From Acidobacteriota bacterium (lineage in GTDB: Bacteria > Acidobacteriota > Terriglobia > Acidiferrales > UBA7541): 64,000 nucleotides of DNA. Below are positions 61,403 through 64,000 of the stretch, in pieces. A program made the translations under genes and the position numbers. Location of the stretch: positions 82,481-146,480 of the forward strand of contig QHYH01000081.1 of assembly GCA_003223215.1 (NCBI GenBank). The letters run 5' to 3'. The number at the start of each line of letters is the position of its first letter. Position 1 is the first letter of the stretch. Under the pieces are notes generated by a model. It saw only the letters and a program-made list of their open reading frames with translations. It did no database searches and was not told the DNA's origin.

Positions 61403-61446
61403 TGTCACGGCCACCTCCGGCAGAACCTTCAATCCCAGCAGGACCA

Positions 61447-61779
61447 CTAATCGTCCTTTTTCCTTCCCCGCTCTGGCCTTACCGCGCCGGGGACCATTTT
61501 TCGCCGACTCGTGCTCGGTTCTTTCGTGAAGTGAAGCATGGCATTCCGCAGCAGCCAATTCGCTTTGGTTTGATAACCCCGGCCATCAGCTTTGAGCCAG
61601 GCAATGACGTCGGAATCCAGACGCATAGTTACGGGTTTCTTCTTTGGCCGATAGAACTTGCCGATTTCGGCTCCGCTCCAATCGAGGATCGGGGGCACGT
61701 CGGAAAAATCAATGTCCTGGTCTCTCTTTGCGGCGATGGCGCGGATGTCTCGCTTCTGCTCCTTTGTGAGCTTCCTCAT
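61447..61779 (-). CDS. brnA: BrnA-family antitoxin
   Basis: DFSDVPPILDWSGAEIGKFYRPKKKPVTMRLDSDVIAWLKADGRGYQTKANWLLRNAML. Confidence 0.9.
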   Translation of the reverse strand: MRKLTKEQKRDIRAIAAKRDQDIDFSDVPPILDWSGAEIGKFYRPKKKPVTMRLDSDVIAWLKADGRGYQTKANWLLRNAMLHFTKEPSTSRRKMVPGAVRPERGRKKDD

Positions 61780-62047
61780 AGGCTCTCCTTTCGTGCGACT
61801 CAGCAGCACGAGCCGAAATGATGCGGATGATTTCTTCACCTTGTTGTTCACGGAAAGTATGCACGGCTAGTAGAATCGAACCGGGCCCTATAGCTCCAAC
61901 CGTTATCCATCGCTGTTCATCTTCAGAAGTGAAGTCGCGTTGCGTAAGAGCGTAGGGATCATCGAAAACGAGCATAGCCGTTTCAAAGCGAACATCGTGC
62001 TTGCGAAAGTTTTGTCGGTTTTTCTGTTCATCCCATTCAAACCGCAT
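61709..62047 (-). CDS. brnT: BrnT-family toxin
   Basis: MRFEWDEQKNRQNFRKHDVRFETAMLVFDDPYALTQRD...RIISARAAESHERRAYEE. Confidence 0.9.
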   Translation of the reverse strand: MRFEWDEQKNRQNFRKHDVRFETAMLVFDDPYALTQRDFTSEDEQRWITVGAIGPGSILLAVHTFREQQGEEIIRIISARAAESHERRAYEEAHKGAEARHPRHRRKERPGH

Positions 62048-62360
62048 AAGCTGGTCGCGACCAAAACAGGGTATGACCTTCTTTGGCGCGTGTCAATACA
62101 TTTGTACGTACACATCTTGACTCTGCCCCACACATCTCGCGTGTCGAACGGCAGCGTGAAATATGCACTAGCGTCAGCCCGTGAATCATCACCCTTTAGT
62201 TTCGTCCTGAATTCCTTTCGCATTAGTCCCCCAGATCAATTCGTATGGCAAGGAGTCGTCGTCCCGTGGAGGCCGTGTCGAAGTATTGCTTAATGATCTG
62301 TTTCCGACCGTGCGGTAGATCGCGGTCTTTTGCGACGCGCCGCGGTGCTGGCTCGCGTTC

Positions 62361-63052
62361 TTACTTTTTGAGCGGCTTAATAACTACCTCCTTAAAGAAC
62401 ACAATGTCGTTGTCGCTATGATTCTGCAATCCGAACCAGCCGAACTCCGGGCGCGGTCCGCGCTGCGGCTCGAAATCGAACTTCTTCTCTGGCACCGGAT
62501 CGCCTTCCTTGAAGTCCGTTACTTTCTTACCATTCAGCATGACAATTGTGTGATTGCCGTCCAAAGTGATATCCATCGTGTTCCACACTCTGGGCCCGGC
62601 TTCCAGGCGTTTTTCACCAGCGGTTTGGTCAGGGAGTACAACATGCCGGTCTCGTGATACTCGTCCTCATTCGACTTCTCGGGATGATTGTCGATCTGCA
62701 CTTCGTAACCATAATGCACCGGCATCCATGCTTCACGGGGTTCGATGGGAATACGGATGAAAACTCCCGAATTGTCGTTTTCATCGCGCATCTTGAACAC
62801 AACGTGAATTTCACAGTTGCCGATCTTTCCTCCCATGCAGTAGAGCAGGCCCATTCCGCCGTGCGTGCGGATCAGGCCGTCTTCCACCGTATCGCCGCCG
62901 GGACCGACATGTTTCCATCCTGTTAGATCTTTGCCGTTGAAAAGCTGCTGCCACTTGCCGGGGTCGCCCTTGCAGCTGTCTTCATCGGCGGCAAGTGCCA
63001 GAGTCGCAAGTCCGGCAATCAGAAAAGTGCACACAATAAATCGTTTTAACAT
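62361..63052 (-). pseudogene. Secreted DUF1080 (3-keto-disaccharide hydrolase-like) protein, frameshifted
   Basis: WQQLFNGKDLTGWKHVGPGG...SGVFIRIPIEPREAWMPVHYGYEVQIDNH...KNAWKPGPE, then WNTMDITLDGNHTIVMLNGKKVTDF in the next frame. Confidence 0.85.
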
Positions 63053-63542
63053 AGGGGATCTCCTCGAGTGTCCTGCTTGGCTGTCATAAGGACAGACCAA
63101 TCTACTCGCACCTGCGCAAAGACGTCAAAAAGGTTGGTTAGTCCTCTCGTCCCGGCCTACTCAGGCGGCTCAAATCAGTAACGTTCTGCAGTAACTCGAA
63201 AACCTCGCAGCGTGGACACAATGTGGATCGCGTTGGCACCGGAACCGGTGCCTACTCGCTCGGCGAGCCACGGCAGATCGAGTTCCGCTCTTCGATTGAA
63301 AAACGCGGATCGCCGCTTCGAAGCTCGTACAAGAGCGCCTTCTGCCTGATTCCCGCAACGTCGTTCCTACGTGAAACAGGTAGACAAGGTTTTTCCTGTT
63401 TCCCTATCGGAAACAGGGGTTCGACGGAGTGGACGGACAATCAAAGACTGGGTATTTGAACCCAGCACCGTAAGCCCTTGAAAGTACAATGGCCTGCAGT
63501 GCAAGCGCGCACAAGCCTCTCCTGGGAGAGCACACGCCCACG

Positions 63543-63577
63543 CGTACGGCGGAATCATCGCCTTGAGTTGGACGGAA
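63543..63577. repeat. Diverged direct repeat, right copy
   Basis: CGTACGGCGGAATCATCGCCTTGAGTTGGACGGAA, 33/35 identical to 61159-61193. Confidence 0.85.
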
Positions 63578-63741
63578 TTGACCACCGCTGGCCCGCGATG
63601 CAGCCCACAACCAATGGCAGGAATCGCACCCAGAGCCTGCGCCGATACTTCTGGGCGTCATCCCAGCTCGCGATAAGCCACTAAAATCGCTTGTCTGGAA
63701 GCCTGTGCCCAAGTTTCCGATTTTCCGGTCAGGAGTTGGAC

Positions 63742-64000
63742 TTGAGCGCGTATGTCCGTCCGCGTCGCACATGGGGCTTTTACGAATTCCGCCGGCAGTT
63801 GGAGTACAAAGCGAAGCTGAACGGCGCGGAGCTCGTGATAGCAAGTCGCTGGTTCCCGAGCAGCAAGATGTGCTCGGTGTGCGGTCGGATTGCGGAAGAT
63901 CTGCCATTGTCCGCGCGGGAGTGGACCCGCGAGTGTGGTGCGTTCCACGACCGGGACATTAACGCGGCAAAGAATCTCTGCTGTTACCCACTCGCTAGGG
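63742..64000 (+). pseudogene. TnpB (IS200/IS605 OrfB) C-terminal fragment, continuing to window edge
   Basis: [68 protein letters not shown]. Confidence 0.85.

Noticed and set aside
63521-63534. TGGGAGAGCAC resembling a tRNA D-arm near the right 35-bp repeat
   Set aside because: The surrounding CTCTCC-tg-GGAGAG is a simple hairpin and no other tRNA element is present; probably coincidence
1-64000. CRISPR arrays, rRNA operons, prophage structural genes
   Set aside because: No regularly spaced repeats, rRNA-like segments or capsid/terminase/portal-like proteins were found

Overview
The window is a 64 kb stretch of a GC-rich bacterial chromosome. Gene content (ADOP-type MacB/FtsX permeases with a PadR regulator, Oar-like TonB receptor, PEGA kinase) suggests an Acidobacteria-like host; this is inference only. 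Left part (about 1-33 kb): cydA 3' end and cydB; a Ser/Thr kinase with BON-like and PEGA repeats; a HEAT-like/PilZ protein; a TonB-dependent receptor; rmuC; a tight PP2C-FHA-CHASE2/adenylate cyclase operon; an ABC exporter; a three-gene RND efflux operon; a class A beta-lactamase-like hydrolase; HIT protein; rlpA; rhomboid; pgsA. From about 33 kb the region is more accessory: an intact IS630 element, a frameshifted nitronate monooxygenase, CoA-transferase subunits flanking a glutaminyl-cyclase-like M28 gene, AraC and cytochrome P460, a spermidine-dehydrogenase-like flavoprotein, ABC transporters, and an ADOP permease with PadR. A gene graveyard follows at about 49.2-55.4 kb (YndJ-like, DUF805/SRPBCC-like, ADOP fragment, Phd/VapC module), interrupted by a large TonB-C protein with an unusual central TM. 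Then come a GntR-regulated ABC module with a clear palindromic operator, two tRNA remnants that both break just after the anticodon loop, a BrnTA module, a frameshifted DUF1080 gene and a TnpB remnant at the right edge. No rRNA and no CRISPR array were seen. I found no clear-cut new defence system. The best candidates for novelty are the middle-TM TonB-C protein, the kinase/phosphatase/FHA/cyclase/PilZ neighbourhood, and the tRNA-half/repeat boundary of the right-hand island.
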